Origin: an uncultured Clostridia bacterium
GTDB lineage: Bacteria > Bacillota > Clostridia > TANB77 > CAG-465
Direction of reading: 5' to 3'
DNA: 45,876 nucleotides
Assembly (NCBI GenBank): GCA_944383035.1
Contig: CALWOE010000002.1
Location: forward strand, 1-45,876
Part shown: in pieces, positions 18,182-27,241 of the stretch
How positions within the stretch are numbered: the first letter of the stretch is position 1
How the letters are laid out: every line of letters begins with the position of its first letter
Program-made: the position numbers and the translations under genes
Notes under the pieces: generated by a model
The model's database searches: none
What the model was told of the DNA's origin: nothing
Seen by the model: the letters and a program-made list of their open reading frames with translations, nothing else

Positions 18182-19276
18182 TTATATATCTTTTTGTTTC
18201 TCACTTAATTTTTTTGGTATATCAACTTTTACAGTAAATTCAAGATCACCTTTTCCTCTACCATTTATTTTTGGTATACCTTTATCTTTAAGTCTAAATT
18301 TTGCGCCATCTTGTGTTCCTTCTGGTATATCAAATTCAACTTCGTTTTCAAGAGTTGGAACTCTAATGCTACCACCTAATACAAGTTTAGTAAACGGAAC
18401 TTTAATGTCTGCGAAAATATCAAATCCATTTCTTTTAAATAACTTATGTGGTTGTATATTAACTACAACAAATAGGTCACCATTAGGACCTCCGTGTCTT
18501 CCAACATCACCTTCGCCATGTAAAGATATTGCTTGACCATTATCAATTCCTGCTGGTATTGATATACTAATTTTTCTTGTTTTTTTAGTTATACCTTTAC
18601 CTCTACATGAGTCACATGGATCTTTAATTATCTTACCTGTACCACCACATTTATCACAAGTTTTTACAGTAGAAAAAGTTCCCATTATTGTATTTTGTAC
18701 AGATTGAATCTTCCCTCTACCATTACATTTATCACATGTAACAGGATTTGTTCCTGGTTTTGCACCAGTTCCATGACAAATTGCACAATTTTCATTTCTT
18801 GATATATTAATGTCTTTTTTTACACCAAAAGCAGCTTCTTCAAAAGATATATTCATATTATATCTTAAATCAGCACCTTTAGTAGGTCCATTCTTTTTAT
18901 TTGAATAACTACTTCCAAATCCACCACCAAAGACACTACCTAATATATCTTCTAAATCGATGTCAATACCGCCTGCTCCACCAAATCCAGAAAAATCAAA
19001 TCCGCCAAATCCACCATATGAAGAAGCTCCACCATATCCTGCTTGTTCAAAATTAGAACCAAATCTATCATATTGTGCTCTTTTTTCTTTATCTGATAAA
19101 ACTGAATATGCCTCACTTATTTCTTTAAATTTTGCTTCAGCAGCTGTTTTATCATCACCAGTATATGAATCTGGATGATATTTTTTTGCAAGTTTTCTAT
19201 ATGCCTTTTTTAATTCTTCATCAGTCACATCACGTGATACGCCCAAAATCTCATAATAATCTTTTGACTGTGCCAC
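18182..19276 (-). CDS. dnaJ: Chaperone DnaJ, C-terminus cut by an in-frame stop
   Basis: Hsp40 co-chaperone of DnaK. The J-domain (HPD at YHPDSYTG) is followed by a Gly/Phe linker, four CxxCxGxG-type zinc repeats ([32 protein letters not shown]), the client-binding domain and [13 protein letters not shown] then ends the protein at 364 residues. The same frame continues RKFANLTGDEV, five Lys, GFFSK and a second TAA at 18116-18118, which is the normal DnaJ tail (386 residues). A single T-to-A change in a TTA Leu codon would explain it. The lost tail is not part of a catalytic domain, so the protein is probably still active. Confidence 0.93.
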   Translation of the reverse strand: MAQSKDYYEILGVSRDVTDEELKKAYRKLAKKYHPDSYTGDDKTAAEAKFKEISEAYSVLSDKEKRAQYDRFGSNFEQAGYGGASSYGGFGGFDFSGFGGAGGIDIDLEDILGSVFGGGFGSSYSNKKNGPTKGADLRYNMNISFEEAAFGVKKDINISRNENCAICHGTGAKPGTNPVTCDKCNGRGKIQSVQNTIMGTFSTVKTCDKCGGTGKIIKDPCDSCRGKGITKKTRKISISIPAGIDNGQAISLHGEGDVGRHGGPNGDLFVVVNIQPHKLFKRNGFDIFADIKVPFTKLVLGGSIRVPTLENEVEFDIPEGTQDGAKFRLKDKGIPKINGRGKGDLEFTVKVDIPKKLSEKQKDI

Positions 19277-19306
19277 AAAATCGTCCCCCTATTTAACTTT
19301 AATATA

Positions 19307-19335
19307 GGGTGTAAGATTAAAAATATCTTGCACCC
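19307..19335 (-). other. dnaK-dnaJ intercistronic hairpin
   Basis: GGGTGCAAGAT pairs with ATCTTACACCC with one mismatch, between dnaK and dnaJ, with no U run. It is probably an mRNA stability or processing element that sets the DnaK:DnaJ ratio. Confidence 0.55.
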
Positions 19336-19348
19336 CATAAATTAGTAA

Positions 19349-21190
19349 TTATTTATTATTGTTTTCGTCTTCTACTTTGTAATCAGCATCATGTACTACA
19401 TTATCATTTGACTGAGCTTCATTTCCTGCATTTGCATCAGCATTTTGGTTTGCTTGTGCTTGTTGTGAATATAACTTAGAAGAAATTTCATAAAATACTT
19501 GTGTTAATTTTTCTGATGCAGATTTAATTTTTTCTGTATCTGTTCCTTCAAGAGCTTTTTTAACATTTTCAAGTTCAACTTCTACTTTTGATTTTTCTTC
19601 AGTAGAAATTTTACCTTCTAATTCTTTTAATGTTTTTTCTGTATTATATACTAATGAATCAGCATTATTTCTAACTTCAACTTCTTCTTTTTTCTTCTTA
19701 TCCTCTGCAGCATGTGCTTCAGCTTCTTTGACAGCTTTTTGAATTTCTTCTTCTGATAAATTAGAACTTGCTGTAATAGCAATTTTTTGTTCATTATTTG
19801 TAGCCATATCTTTAGCAGTTACATGTACAATACCATTTGCATCTATATCAAATGTAACTTCTATTTGTGGAACACCTCTTGGTGCTGGTGGAATACCAGT
19901 TAAACTAAATCTTCCTAAAGTTTTATTATATGATGCAATTTCTCTTTCACCTTGTAATACATGTACTTCAACTGAAGTTTGACCATCAGCAGCTGTACTA
20001 AATATTTGTGATTTTTTAGTTGGTATTGTTGTATTTCTTTCAATTAATTTTGTAAATACACCACCATAAGTTTCAATTCCAAGTGATAGAGGTGTAACAT
20101 CTAATAATACAAGATCTTTAACTTCTCCTGTAAGTACACCACCTTGAATAGCTGCACCAATTGCAACACATTCATCTGGATTTATTCCTTTATATGGTTC
20201 TTTACCAGTTATTCTCTTAACTGTTTCTTGAACAAGTGGAACACGTGTTGAACCACCAACAAGTAAAACTTTATCTATTTTATCAAATGTAAGTCCTGAA
20301 TCTTTCATAGCTTGATTTACAGGACCAACTGTAGATTCTACAAGATCAGAAATTAATTCTTCGAATTTTGATCTAGTAAGTGTTATATCCATATGTTTTG
20401 GACCAGTTGAATCTGCAGTAATAAATGGTAAATTAATTTGCGCTTGCATTACACCAGAAAGCTCAATTTTAGCTTTTTCTGCTGCTTCTTTAAGTCTTTG
20501 CATTGCCATATTATCTGTTGATAAATCAATACCATTATCTTTTTTGAATTCAGATACTAAATAATTAATAATTCTTTCATCAAAGTCGTCACCACCAAGT
20601 CTATTATTACCTGATGTTGCCATAACTTCAAATACACCATCACCAATATCTAGGATAGATACATCGAATGTACCACCACCTAAGTCATAAACCATAATTT
20701 TTTGATCTGTGTCTTTATCAAAACCATGTGCAAGTGATGCTGCTGTTGGTTCATTTATAATTCTTAAAACTTCAAGACCAGCGATTCTACCTGCATCTTT
20801 TGTTGCTTGTCTTTGAGAATCACTAAAATATGCTGGAACTGTGATAACAGCTTGAGTTACTTTTTCACCAAGATAATTTTCAGCATCAGATTTTAATTTT
20901 TGTAAGATCATTGCTGAAATTTCTTGTGGTGTATATTCTTTATCATCTATTTTAACTTTTTTATCACTTCCCATATCTCTTTTAATAGAAATTACTGTTC
21001 TATCATGGTTTGTTACCGCTTGTCTTTTTGCTACTTGACCTACAAGTCTTTCACCATTTTTTGTGAAAGCAACTATTGATGGAGTAGTTCTTCCACCTTC
21101 TGCGTTAGGAATTACTGTTGGTTCGCCATTTTCTATTACAGCTACACAAGAATTTGTAGTTCCTAAGTCAATACCTATAACTTTTGACAT
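19349..21190 (-). CDS. dnaK: Chaperone DnaK (Hsp70)
   Basis: A 613-residue ATP-dependent chaperone. The N-terminal ATPase domain shows [44 protein letters not shown] and [12 protein letters not shown]. The substrate-binding domain starts after the [14 protein letters not shown] linker, and the tail is Asn/Ala/Gln-rich, ending [11 protein letters not shown]. It works with GrpE and DnaJ from the same operon. AGGAGG precedes the ATG. Confidence 0.97.
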   Translation of the reverse strand: MSKVIGIDLGTTNSCVAVIENGEPTVIPNAEGGRTTPSIVAFTKNGERLVGQVAKRQAVTNHDRTVISIKRDMGSDKKVKIDDKEYTPQEISAMILQKLKSDAENYLGEKVTQAVITVPAYFSDSQRQATKDAGRIAGLEVLRIINEPTAASLAHGFDKDTDQKIMVYDLGGGTFDVSILDIGDGVFEVMATSGNNRLGGDDFDERIINYLVSEFKKDNGIDLSTDNMAMQRLKEAAEKAKIELSGVMQAQINLPFITADSTGPKHMDITLTRSKFEELISDLVESTVGPVNQAMKDSGLTFDKIDKVLLVGGSTRVPLVQETVKRITGKEPYKGINPDECVAIGAAIQGGVLTGEVKDLVLLDVTPLSLGIETYGGVFTKLIERNTTIPTKKSQIFSTAADGQTSVEVHVLQGEREIASYNKTLGRFSLTGIPPAPRGVPQIEVTFDIDANGIVHVTAKDMATNNEQKIAITASSNLSEEEIQKAVKEAEAHAAEDKKKKEEVEVRNNADSLVYNTEKTLKELEGKISTEEKSKVEVELENVKKALEGTDTEKIKSASEKLTQVFYEISSKLYSQQAQANQNADANAGNEAQSNDNVVHDADYKVEDENNNK

Positions 21191-21318
21191 AATATTACCT
21201 CCTAAAAAACAAAGTTATTTATTATATACTTACTTTTACAATATTATATTATTACTTTACTTAAAATAATATAACATGAAAAATAAGTAAAAATCTAATT
21301 AAATTTAATATATTGTAT

Positions 21319-21852
21319 TTAATTTGCTACTTTAACCATTGAGTGACGTACTACTTTTTCACCAATTTTATAGCCTTTTCTAAATACTTCTACTATTTCT
21401 TTTTCACCATATTTATCATCTTCAACATGCATTACTGCTTCATGATAATTTGGATCAAAAGTTTTGTTTATGCAAACAATTTCTTCTACACCAAGTTTTT
21501 TCAAAACATCTTGAATTTGATTATAAATCATTTCCATACCATTTTTGAATGACTCATCTTGAGTATCTGTATTTATAGCTTTTTCAAAATTATCTAAGAT
21601 TGGTAATAAATCAGCTACAATATCAGATGTAATAGTAGAAAACATTGTCTCTTTTTCCTTATTTACTCTTTTTTTGTAATTATCAAATTCAGCCATATTT
21701 CTCTTTAAATGTTCAAAATACTCATCTGCTTTTTTAGTTTGTTCTTCCAAATCTTCTGTAAGTTTTTCTATATATTCTTCATCAGTTAGATTTTCATTAT
21801 TTGTCACTTCATCTAAATTTTCATCTTCTAGATTCATTTTTTCTTTTTCCAT
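21319..21852 (-). CDS. grpE: GrpE nucleotide-exchange factor
   Basis: Exchanges ADP for ATP on DnaK. The acidic N-terminus and long coiled coil (residues about 25-95, with FDNYKKRVNKEKE) lead to the beta-domain with the GVEEI, DPNYHEAVMHVEDD and GYKIGEKVVRHSMVKV signatures. An open frame reaches 21867, but AGTGAGG is best placed for the ATG at 21852. The gene overlaps the end of hrcA by about 30 nt, so the two are translationally coupled. Confidence 0.93.
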   Translation of the reverse strand: MEKEKMNLEDENLDEVTNNENLTDEEYIEKLTEDLEEQTKKADEYFEHLKRNMAEFDNYKKRVNKEKETMFSTITSDIVADLLPILDNFEKAINTDTQDESFKNGMEMIYNQIQDVLKKLGVEEIVCINKTFDPNYHEAVMHVEDDKYGEKEIVEVFRKGYKIGEKVVRHSMVKVAN

Positions 21853-22894
21853 TAATATTTTCCTCACTTTCCTTTTTATCTATACCCTCAGATAAAAATA
21901 TACTCTTAAGTTTTTTATCTATATACTTAAGTGTAGAAACTGTTTTGGAATAATCAATTCTTTTTGGACTTATCACTGATAATTTTCCAATATGTTTATC
22001 CTTAGTTTCAATATTAAGCGAAATTATACTATAGTCTTTTAAAAGTACTTCTTTACTTTCAGATCCTATAACAATTCCAAGTTCACCATTATCAATTTTT
22101 TCAATCGTACTATCTACTATATCTTTAGTAGATAATATATTAACGAATTTTTTTGCCTTTTCAACATCTGAAAACTCAGGTAAATCAAGAATTTCTTCAA
22201 CATCAGCATTTAACTTTTTTTCTTCATTATTCATTTGATATTTTATACTCTCACATATATTTGCAAGAATATTAGAAAAAGCTGAAAGCTCTGTTTTTAT
22301 GACTTGATTTAATACTTCATTTAATTTTTCTAATGGTGTACCATTAAGTCTTGTATTTAACATTGAAGATAATTCATCTATCATTTCTTCTGGAACAGAA
22401 TCTGTAAGTTTTGCAAAAACATCTTTTACTGTACCATTTTTAGATAGAAGTATTACAAGTAATAACTTATCTGATACTTTTAATATTTTAATATGTTCTA
22501 ATAAATCTTCGCTTTTTAATGTTAGCACTGTTGGTCTTGAAAGAATTTTTGAGACTACTTGTGCTGCTTGCTTAACTAATGTTTCTGTATCTCCAAAACC
22601 ACTTATATTATTTTCTATATAGTTTATATCTAACATAGATAATTTCTTTTCTTTCATTAAATTATCTACATAATATCTATATCCTTTAGTAGAGGGTATA
22701 CTACCAGAAGATATATGTGGTTGTTCTAAATAACCTGCTTCTTTTAAAAATTTCATTTCATTACGTATAGTTGCACTACTATATTCTAAATTATATTTTG
22801 TAGCAAGTGTTTTAGAACCAACTGGCTCTGCAGATACAATATAGTCTTCTACAACAGATGATAATATTTTCTTTTTTCTATCATCTAAATTCAT
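21821..22894 (-). CDS. hrcA: Heat-inducible repressor HrcA
   Basis: Represses class I heat-shock genes by binding CIRCE and is refolded by GroEL. The 357 residues begin with the winged-helix domain (LDDRKKKILSSVVEDYI, AEPVGSKTLATKYNLEYSSATIRNEMKFLEAGY-like region) and continue with the GAF-like dimerisation region. It is the first gene of hrcA-grpE-dnaK-dnaJ; a CIRCE element lies 14 nt upstream, indicating autoregulation. Confidence 0.95.
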   Translation of the reverse strand: MNLDDRKKKILSSVVEDYIVSAEPVGSKTLATKYNLEYSSATIRNEMKFLKEAGYLEQPHISSGSIPSTKGYRYYVDNLMKEKKLSMLDINYIENNISGFGDTETLVKQAAQVVSKILSRPTVLTLKSEDLLEHIKILKVSDKLLLVILLSKNGTVKDVFAKLTDSVPEEMIDELSSMLNTRLNGTPLEKLNEVLNQVIKTELSAFSNILANICESIKYQMNNEEKKLNADVEEILDLPEFSDVEKAKKFVNILSTKDIVDSTIEKIDNGELGIVIGSESKEVLLKDYSIISLNIETKDKHIGKLSVISPKRIDYSKTVSTLKYIDKKLKSIFLSEGIDKKESEENINGKRKNESRR

Positions 22895-22908
22895 ATATAA
22901 TCACCCAC

Positions 22909-22935
22909 TTAGCACTTAAAGTATTCGAGTGCTAA
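22909..22935 (-). promoter_or_regulatory. CIRCE operator of the hrcA operon
   Basis: TTAGCACTT, nine bases and GAGTGCTAA: the CIRCE inverted repeat with one change in the left arm. It lies between the promoter at 22948-22976 and the hrcA start. Confidence 0.95.
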
Positions 22936-22947
22936 ACTAACACTAAT

Positions 22948-22976
22948 ATATTACATCAACAATTACTATTTGTCAA
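22948..22976 (-). promoter_or_regulatory. hrcA operon promoter
   Basis: TTGACA (22971-22976), a 17-nt spacer and TAATAT (22948-22953) on the minus strand, directly before CIRCE. Confidence 0.9.
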
Positions 22977-23001
22977 GCTTTTTTATATAAAAATCAAAAA
23001 A

Positions 23002-23032
23002 AAATAAAACTCAAAATTTCTGAGCTTTATTT
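23002..23032 (-). terminator. Terminator of the small-protein pair
   Basis: AAATAAAGCTCA pairs with TGAGTTTTATTT (one mismatch/wobble), followed by T-rich sequence on the minus strand, 14 nt after the 23046 stop. Confidence 0.75.
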
Positions 23033-23045
23033 TTCTAATATACAA

Positions 23046-23273
23046 CTAATCACTATAATATTTTTTCATAAATTCATATAGAGTTCCATCATCTTCTATA
23101 GTATAGTATAATTTCTCACTAGTATAATCTAGTTTTTCACTTTCTGTTGGTCTACAGTCCATTCTATGAACATACTGACTAGGTAAATCGTTAATATTCA
23201 CACGTTTTTGCCATGGCTTTTTTACTCGTCTTAATGGTTCACTTTCTAGAAGGTATGGTTTGATCTCAGTCAT
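23046..23273 (-). CDS. Small protein, related to its neighbour
   Basis: A 75-residue hydrophilic protein of unknown function. Its centre matches the neighbouring protein: SEPLRRVKK.. and INDLPSQYVHRMDC here, against SQTPRRIRS.. and INDIVSTYVDKNDC there. Shared features are the RR pair, the IND motif, a YV pair and an Asp-Cys pair. The C-terminus is acidic and aromatic (YEFMKKYYSD). A strong AGGAGG site precedes the ATG, which supports translation. No signal peptide is visible. Confidence 0.65.
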   Translation of the reverse strand: MTEIKPYLLESEPLRRVKKPWQKRVNINDLPSQYVHRMDCRPTESEKLDYTSEKLYYTIEDDGTLYEFMKKYYSD

Positions 23274-23302
23274 ATTAGTACCTCCTTAATAATAAGATTT
23301 TC

Positions 23303-23512
23303 TTACCAAGATTTTAATTTCTCATCCAATCCTGAACAACATATATCCAAATTATAAATATGTGGTTTATCATATTTTGATTTTACACAATCATTTTTGT
23401 CAACATAAGTACTAACAATATCGTTAATTGATGGTACTTTTACAAAAGAACTTCTTATACGTCTTGGTGTTTGAGATTTAATAATTAAAGCATCAATTTC
23501 TAATCTAGCCAT
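23303..23512 (-). CDS. Small protein, related to its neighbour
   Basis: A 69-residue protein with the same core as the 23046-23273 product (RR, IND, YV and DC in the same order and spacing) but a different C-terminus with CC (NLDICCSGLDEKLKSW). AGGAGG precedes the ATG. It is first in a two-gene operon driven by the promoter at 23680-23708. The two are diverged paralogues of an unknown small-protein family. Confidence 0.65.
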   Translation of the reverse strand: MARLEIDALIIKSQTPRRIRSSFVKVPSINDIVSTYVDKNDCVKSKYDKPHIYNLDICCSGLDEKLKSW

Positions 23513-23679
23513 AGCATAATCCTCCTATATTATTTAACTTTTAACTATAAAACCAAAATTAAAAATAATTAAACTAAAAAGATTTGAATTATAAATCATC
23601 TCCTCTTAATGACTTTTAATCAAAAAACAATAAACAACTAAACTACTCAGTTTCTTTTAACTAAAAATTTTACAAACTC

Positions 23680-23708
23680 ATTATATCAATTCTATTTTAA
23701 TCTGTCAA
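23680..23708 (-). promoter_or_regulatory. Promoter of the small-protein pair
   Basis: TTGACA (23703-23708), a 17-nt spacer and TATAAT (23680-23685): full consensus on the minus strand. The roughly 160-nt leader to 23512 holds a poorly spaced 19-codon frame after GAGGAG, which I do not call. Confidence 0.9.
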
Positions 23709-23732
23709 TAACTCTATTTTTTAGATATAGAA

Positions 23733-23764
23733 AAAAGATCCTAAGTTTTAACTTAAGATCTTTT
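23733..23764 (-). terminator. Terminator of the candidate RNA
   Basis: AAAAGATC..TTAAGTT and AACTTAG..GATCTTTT form a long stem with six T on the minus strand, between the candidate RNA and the promoter of the small-protein pair. Confidence 0.8.
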
Positions 23765-24216
23765 AAGATAGGGATAAAGATAGAGTTAGCGATACCATTT
23801 AATTTTTACAAGTTTTATATAATTAATAAAATAAGTAATAAAAAAATAAGTATACTCTAATATAAATTAATACAAATTAAGAATAATAAAAAATTTACAA
23901 CTGAGAGCAACTGGGATTGAACCAGCAAAAAATAATCATCATATTTTTATTATTACATAAGTTTGCAATATAGTGCTTTTCAACTCCTTTTATTCAAATT
24001 TGACTATATTGTGTGTTATGGTGATATTTGGATATGCTAGTATTCTATAAATAGGGTGTGTAATGAAGACTAATTAAATGGCATTTTTTAGAAATCATAT
24101 TCTTATTTTATAGAAACACAATATGACTTGTAATAATAAAAAATACAATAAATTATTTTATACCTTTACTCTCATAACTAGGTTATATATTTAAATAACC
24201 ATATATTTTAAACACG
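23733..24216 (-). ncRNA. Candidate structured RNA of about 480 nt with a tRNA-like 3' arm
   Basis: No credible protein frame is present, but the region starts with a strong promoter (24223-24250) and ends in a terminator (23733-23764). Near the 3' side lies a perfect T-arm: stem CUGG/CCAG and loop UUCAAUC (23911-23925), matching the tRNA T-loop pattern UUCRANY. The bases after it (23903-23909) pair over 7 bp with 24167-24173, as an acceptor stem would, and the pairing extends to 9 bp. No D-arm, anticodon arm, CCA or tmRNA tag frame was found. The two ends coming together about 270 nt apart recalls tmRNA or an intron-bearing tRNA, but neither fits. It covers most of the 23513-24326 gap. Confidence 0.5.
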
Positions 24217-24222
24217 ACTAAT

Positions 24223-24250
24223 ATTATAACACATTTTTCTTATTTGTCAA
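24223..24250 (-). promoter_or_regulatory. Promoter of the candidate RNA
   Basis: TTGACA (24245-24250), a 16-nt spacer and TATAAT (24223-24228) on the minus strand, with no ribosome binding site or gene downstream for 700 nt. Confidence 0.85.
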
Positions 24251-24253
24251 ATA

Positions 24254-24310
24254 AAAAAAGATAACATCTAAAATTTGAAGTAAAATCAAATATCAGACTT
24301 TATCTTTTTT
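24254..24310 (-). terminator. Terminator of the dpaA-folD operon
   Basis: AAAAAAGATAA pairs with TTATCTTTTTT around a nested ATTTGA/TCAAAT stem, 17 nt after the UDPGP stop. It is U-rich on both strands. Confidence 0.7.
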
Positions 24311-24326
24311 ATAACAATGTATAGAT

Positions 24327-25562
24327 TTATATATTTTTATTTTTTACTTTTAAATAAAGCTTTATTGCATTATCTGGTGTATAATGCCGTGTAAAAGATT
24401 TTATAGGTGCAAATTCATCTTTTCTTTTAACGTTTAAAATTAACATATTATCAAAATGTTCAAATATATCAAAAATAAATTGTTCAAATTTATATGTATT
24501 TGTTGTTTTAGCAACAACTTTTACCCCTTCTTCATTTAAATAATTATTTTTCTTTAAAGCTATATGATATGGTAATTTCATATTACAACATTCTTCTAAT
24601 GCATCTATTTTTAACAGATGTTCTAGTATATTTATTTGCTTAAATTCCTTTTTATTTAAATTTTCTTTACTTAATCTTTTTGGTGAAATTAAAGATATAA
24701 CATCGTTTTTTCTAGCAAATATCCAATCATTTTTCTCATATGCTAATTTTTCTACTGTTTTAGATGCTATTTTATAATTACTATCACTTAACATACCAAT
24801 AAATAAAGGATCTATTGCTTTTAACAAAACATTATCTATTCCACAAAAAAATATATATTCAACATTTCTTTTTTTTAAATCATTTAAAATACCATTTTTC
24901 TTTAAAGAATAAAATACATTACCATTACCATTTGATACTTCTTTTATTTTAAATTCTTTATCTAAAACCATATTTCCATTTAAATCTAAAATAGGCATAT
25001 TCTCCTGAACAAAAAAATGAATTTTTTCTTTAGGATAATTAAAATAATTATGTGTTTTAAAGAAATTTTGAGTATCACTATCATTATCCGAACTTGTCAT
25101 AATGTACCACTCTATATATACTTTATATTTTTCATATGCTATTTTAAAATTATCACAAAGTATTTCAAATAGCGACTTTTTTTTATCAGGTTTAAGTTCA
25201 AGCTCAAAACATCCTTTTGGCTTTGCAAGACCAAGTCTTGTTCCTTGTCCACCTGCCATAGTTACAACTACATATTTATTTTCTTTTATTATTTTTTCAC
25301 CTAAGTTAAAATATTTTATTTTTTCTTCATTTTTTATATTACTAGAATAAATAAAATTTAAAGTTTCTATTTTAGCATTATCATCAATTGTTTGATTTAA
25401 ACAGTTTTTATAATTTTCTTTTAAAAGTTCAATATCTATATTTTCTATTTGACTTAGTAAAATTTGTTTTTGATCTTTATGTAAGTTGTGATAAAATATA
25501 AGCAAATTTTCTTGATTATATTTCTTCAACTTTTTTAATACCTGTTTATATCTTGTATCCAT
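24327..25562 (-). CDS. UDP-sugar pyrophosphorylase (UDPGP family)
   Basis: A 411-residue nucleotidyltransferase of the eukaryote-like UDPGP family, which makes UDP-GlcNAc or UDP-glucose/galactose from UTP and a sugar 1-phosphate. The nucleotide-binding loop is VVVTMAGGQGTRLGLAKPKG (about residues 96-115). YIMTSSDND, FFVQENMP, NGNGNVF and FFCGIDNVL follow in the order seen in family members. It is the last gene of dpaA-folD-phosphoesterase-UDPGP. The exact sugar cannot be told from sequence alone. Confidence 0.85.
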   Translation of the reverse strand: MDTRYKQVLKKLKKYNQENLLIFYHNLHKDQKQILLSQIENIDIELLKENYKNCLNQTIDDNAKIETLNFIYSSNIKNEEKIKYFNLGEKIIKENKYVVVTMAGGQGTRLGLAKPKGCFELELKPDKKKSLFEILCDNFKIAYEKYKVYIEWYIMTSSDNDSDTQNFFKTHNYFNYPKEKIHFFVQENMPILDLNGNMVLDKEFKIKEVSNGNGNVFYSLKKNGILNDLKKRNVEYIFFCGIDNVLLKAIDPLFIGMLSDSNYKIASKTVEKLAYEKNDWIFARKNDVISLISPKRLSKENLNKKEFKQINILEHLLKIDALEECCNMKLPYHIALKKNNYLNEEGVKVVAKTTNTYKFEQFIFDIFEHFDNMLILNVKRKDEFAPIKSFTRHYTPDNAIKLYLKVKNKNI

Positions 25563-25573
25563 AATAACTCCTT

Positions 25574-26377
25574 TTATTTAGTAGAAGCCGATTTCAATAC
25601 TTTAATACTATCATCTTTACTCTTCATATCAGATTTTTCTAAAGCTTCTAATTCCTTTTCTACATTGTATGGAATTCTTACTATATTTATATCAATCATA
25701 TTGAAGTTTTTGGAATTTAAATCACCACTTATAATTCCATAAGATGCAACCGTAGAAAATTTTGATGTTTCATCCAAATATTTATGTTCATTTAACATTT
25801 CTGTAGAATTACCAACACTACCTACGTTAAATATCATTTTGTTTTTATATCTAAATAAATTTGGTGTATGAATATGTCCATAACATATAATATCTGGCTT
25901 TTTAATTTCATCTTTATTACCAAAAAGTTCAGTATTATCAAACATCATTTCATAATCTGTTATGACTCTATCATATCCTTCTTCACCTTTTTTATTAACA
26001 TATATTGGATTAAATATTTTATCTATACCATAAGGAGATGCATGATAGAATCTAACTAAATATCCACTAATATACATATCATAAAAGTAAGGTAAATTCC
26101 TTAAATATTCAAGTTGATTTTTATTTAGCTTATCAGTTGTCCAATATTTTCCTTTTTTTATATCTTCTCTACTTATTAAATAATCACAATTACCCATTAA
26201 AGTCACAAAACAGTTTTTTTGTACTAAATCAACCACATCTTCTGGATGTACACCTTTTACAACCAAATCTCCTAAACATATTATTTTTTCTATATTTCTT
26301 CTTTTTATATCTTTTAAAACTTCCTCTAATGCTGATTTATTTCCATGAATATCAGATATAATTGCTAATTTTTCCAT
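25574..26377 (-). CDS. Calcineurin-like metallophosphoesterase
   Basis: A 267-residue cytoplasmic phosphoesterase of the YfcE-like group. The metal-binding motifs are all present: SDIHGN (residues 8-13), GDLVVKG, GNCD, and GHIHTPN with NVGSVG. The substrate is unknown; relatives act on cyclic nucleotides, dinucleotides or phosphodiesters. It sits 9 nt after folD and 11 nt before the UDPGP gene. Confidence 0.87.
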   Translation of the reverse strand: MEKLAIISDIHGNKSALEEVLKDIKRRNIEKIICLGDLVVKGVHPEDVVDLVQKNCFVTLMGNCDYLISREDIKKGKYWTTDKLNKNQLEYLRNLPYFYDMYISGYLVRFYHASPYGIDKIFNPIYVNKKGEEGYDRVITDYEMMFDNTELFGNKDEIKKPDIICYGHIHTPNLFRYKNKMIFNVGSVGNSTEMLNEHKYLDETSKFSTVASYGIISGDLNSKNFNMIDINIVRIPYNVEKELEALEKSDMKSKDDSIKVLKSASTK

Positions 26378-26386
26378 ACCAATCTC

Positions 26387-27241
26387 CTACTTTATATTAT
26401 TACTTCTTTTTACTAGTTCTATTAAATTTTCTATTAAAGATATTACTGTCATAACTCCAACTCCGCCTGGAACTTTTGTTATATACTCTACATCATCTAT
26501 TACTTCATGTAAATTTACATCTCCATATATTTTACCATCAACTTTGTTTATACCAACATCAATTACAATACTACCTTTTTTTACCATATCTTTTTTTATT
26601 AAATTACAAACTCCCGCTACTACAACTAAAATATCCGCCTCTTTAGTATAATGACCTAAATTTTTTGTCTTACTATGACATATAGTAACAGTTGCATCAT
26701 TATTTAACAGCATGTAAGATACTGGTTTTCCAACAATTTGACTTCTACCAACAATAACTGCATGCTTACCAGATATATCTGCTTTTATAAATTCAAGAAT
26801 AGACATAATTCCCTTTGCAGTACATGGAATTATCATATCTTTACTTTTTAATAAAAGTCTACCTGTATTTATTTCTTTAAATCCATCAACATCTTTTCTT
26901 ACATCTATACTTTCTAATATTTTATGCTTGTCCAAATGTTTATAAAGTGGTAGTTGTACAAGTATTCCGTGTACACTATCATCTTTATTTAATTTATCTA
27001 TAGTATCTAAAATATCATCTGTTGTAACTGTATTGCTAAAATAATATTCTTCTTGTAATATACCTAAACTATCACATAGATTCTTCTTATTTTTTACATA
27101 TATTTTTGAAGATTCATCAAAACTTGCAATAATAACTGCAAGTTTAGGTATTATATTTTTTTTATTTAATATTTTGATTTCTTGTTTTAAGTTTTCTTTT
27201 TTTATTTCAGAAAGTTTTTTTATATCAATTATTTTTCCCAT
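26387..27241 (-). CDS. folD: Bifunctional methylene-THF dehydrogenase/cyclohydrolase FolD (chromosomal copy)
   Basis: Interconverts 5,10-methylene-, methenyl- and 10-formyl-tetrahydrofolate. The 284 residues include the catalytic YVKNKK (Tyr/Lys), VQLPLYKH, DVDGF, VVGRSQIVGKP (NADP loop) and PGGVGVMT. The start overlaps the end of dpaA by 17 nt. A second copy at 38118-38972 inside the dpaB element is identical over about 640 bp and diverges in the first 200 bp or so of the gene. Confidence 0.95.
   Translation of the reverse strand: MGKIIDIKKLSEIKKENLKQEIKILNKKNIIPKLAVIIASFDESSKIYVKNKKNLCDSLGILQEEYYFSNTVTTDDILDTIDKLNKDDSVHGILVQLPLYKHLDKHKILESIDVRKDVDGFKEINTGRLLLKSKDMIIPCTAKGIMSILEFIKADISGKHAVIVGRSQIVGKPVSYMLLNNDATVTICHSKTKNLGHYTKEADILVVVAGVCNLIKKDMVKKGSIVIDVGINKVDGKIYGDVNLHEVIDDVEYITKVPGGVGVMTVISLIENLIELVKRSNNIK

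Noticed and set aside
18116-18184. Alternative genetic code or stop-codon recoding in dnaJ
   Set aside because: All other genes end normally at TAA; one substitution is simpler.
23560-23640. 19-codon hydrophobic frame after GAGGAG in the small-protein leader
   Set aside because: The ATG directly abuts the site, leaving no proper spacing, and nothing else supports it.
23902-23990. Ordinary tRNA gene (TTGCAAA resembles a Cys anticodon loop)
   Set aside because: The bases around it do not form an anticodon stem, no D-arm is found and the acceptor partner is 264 nt away.
23881-24250. tmRNA
   Set aside because: The 3' T-arm and acceptor-like pairing fit, but the 5' end lacks the GGAUUCGAC-type segment and no ALAA-type tag frame is present.
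26137-26361. Plus-strand frames opposite genes (for example 10508-11032, 17108-17467, 36932-37372)
   Set aside because: They are AT-rich shadows of real minus-strand genes or leaders, without ribosome binding sites or family motifs.
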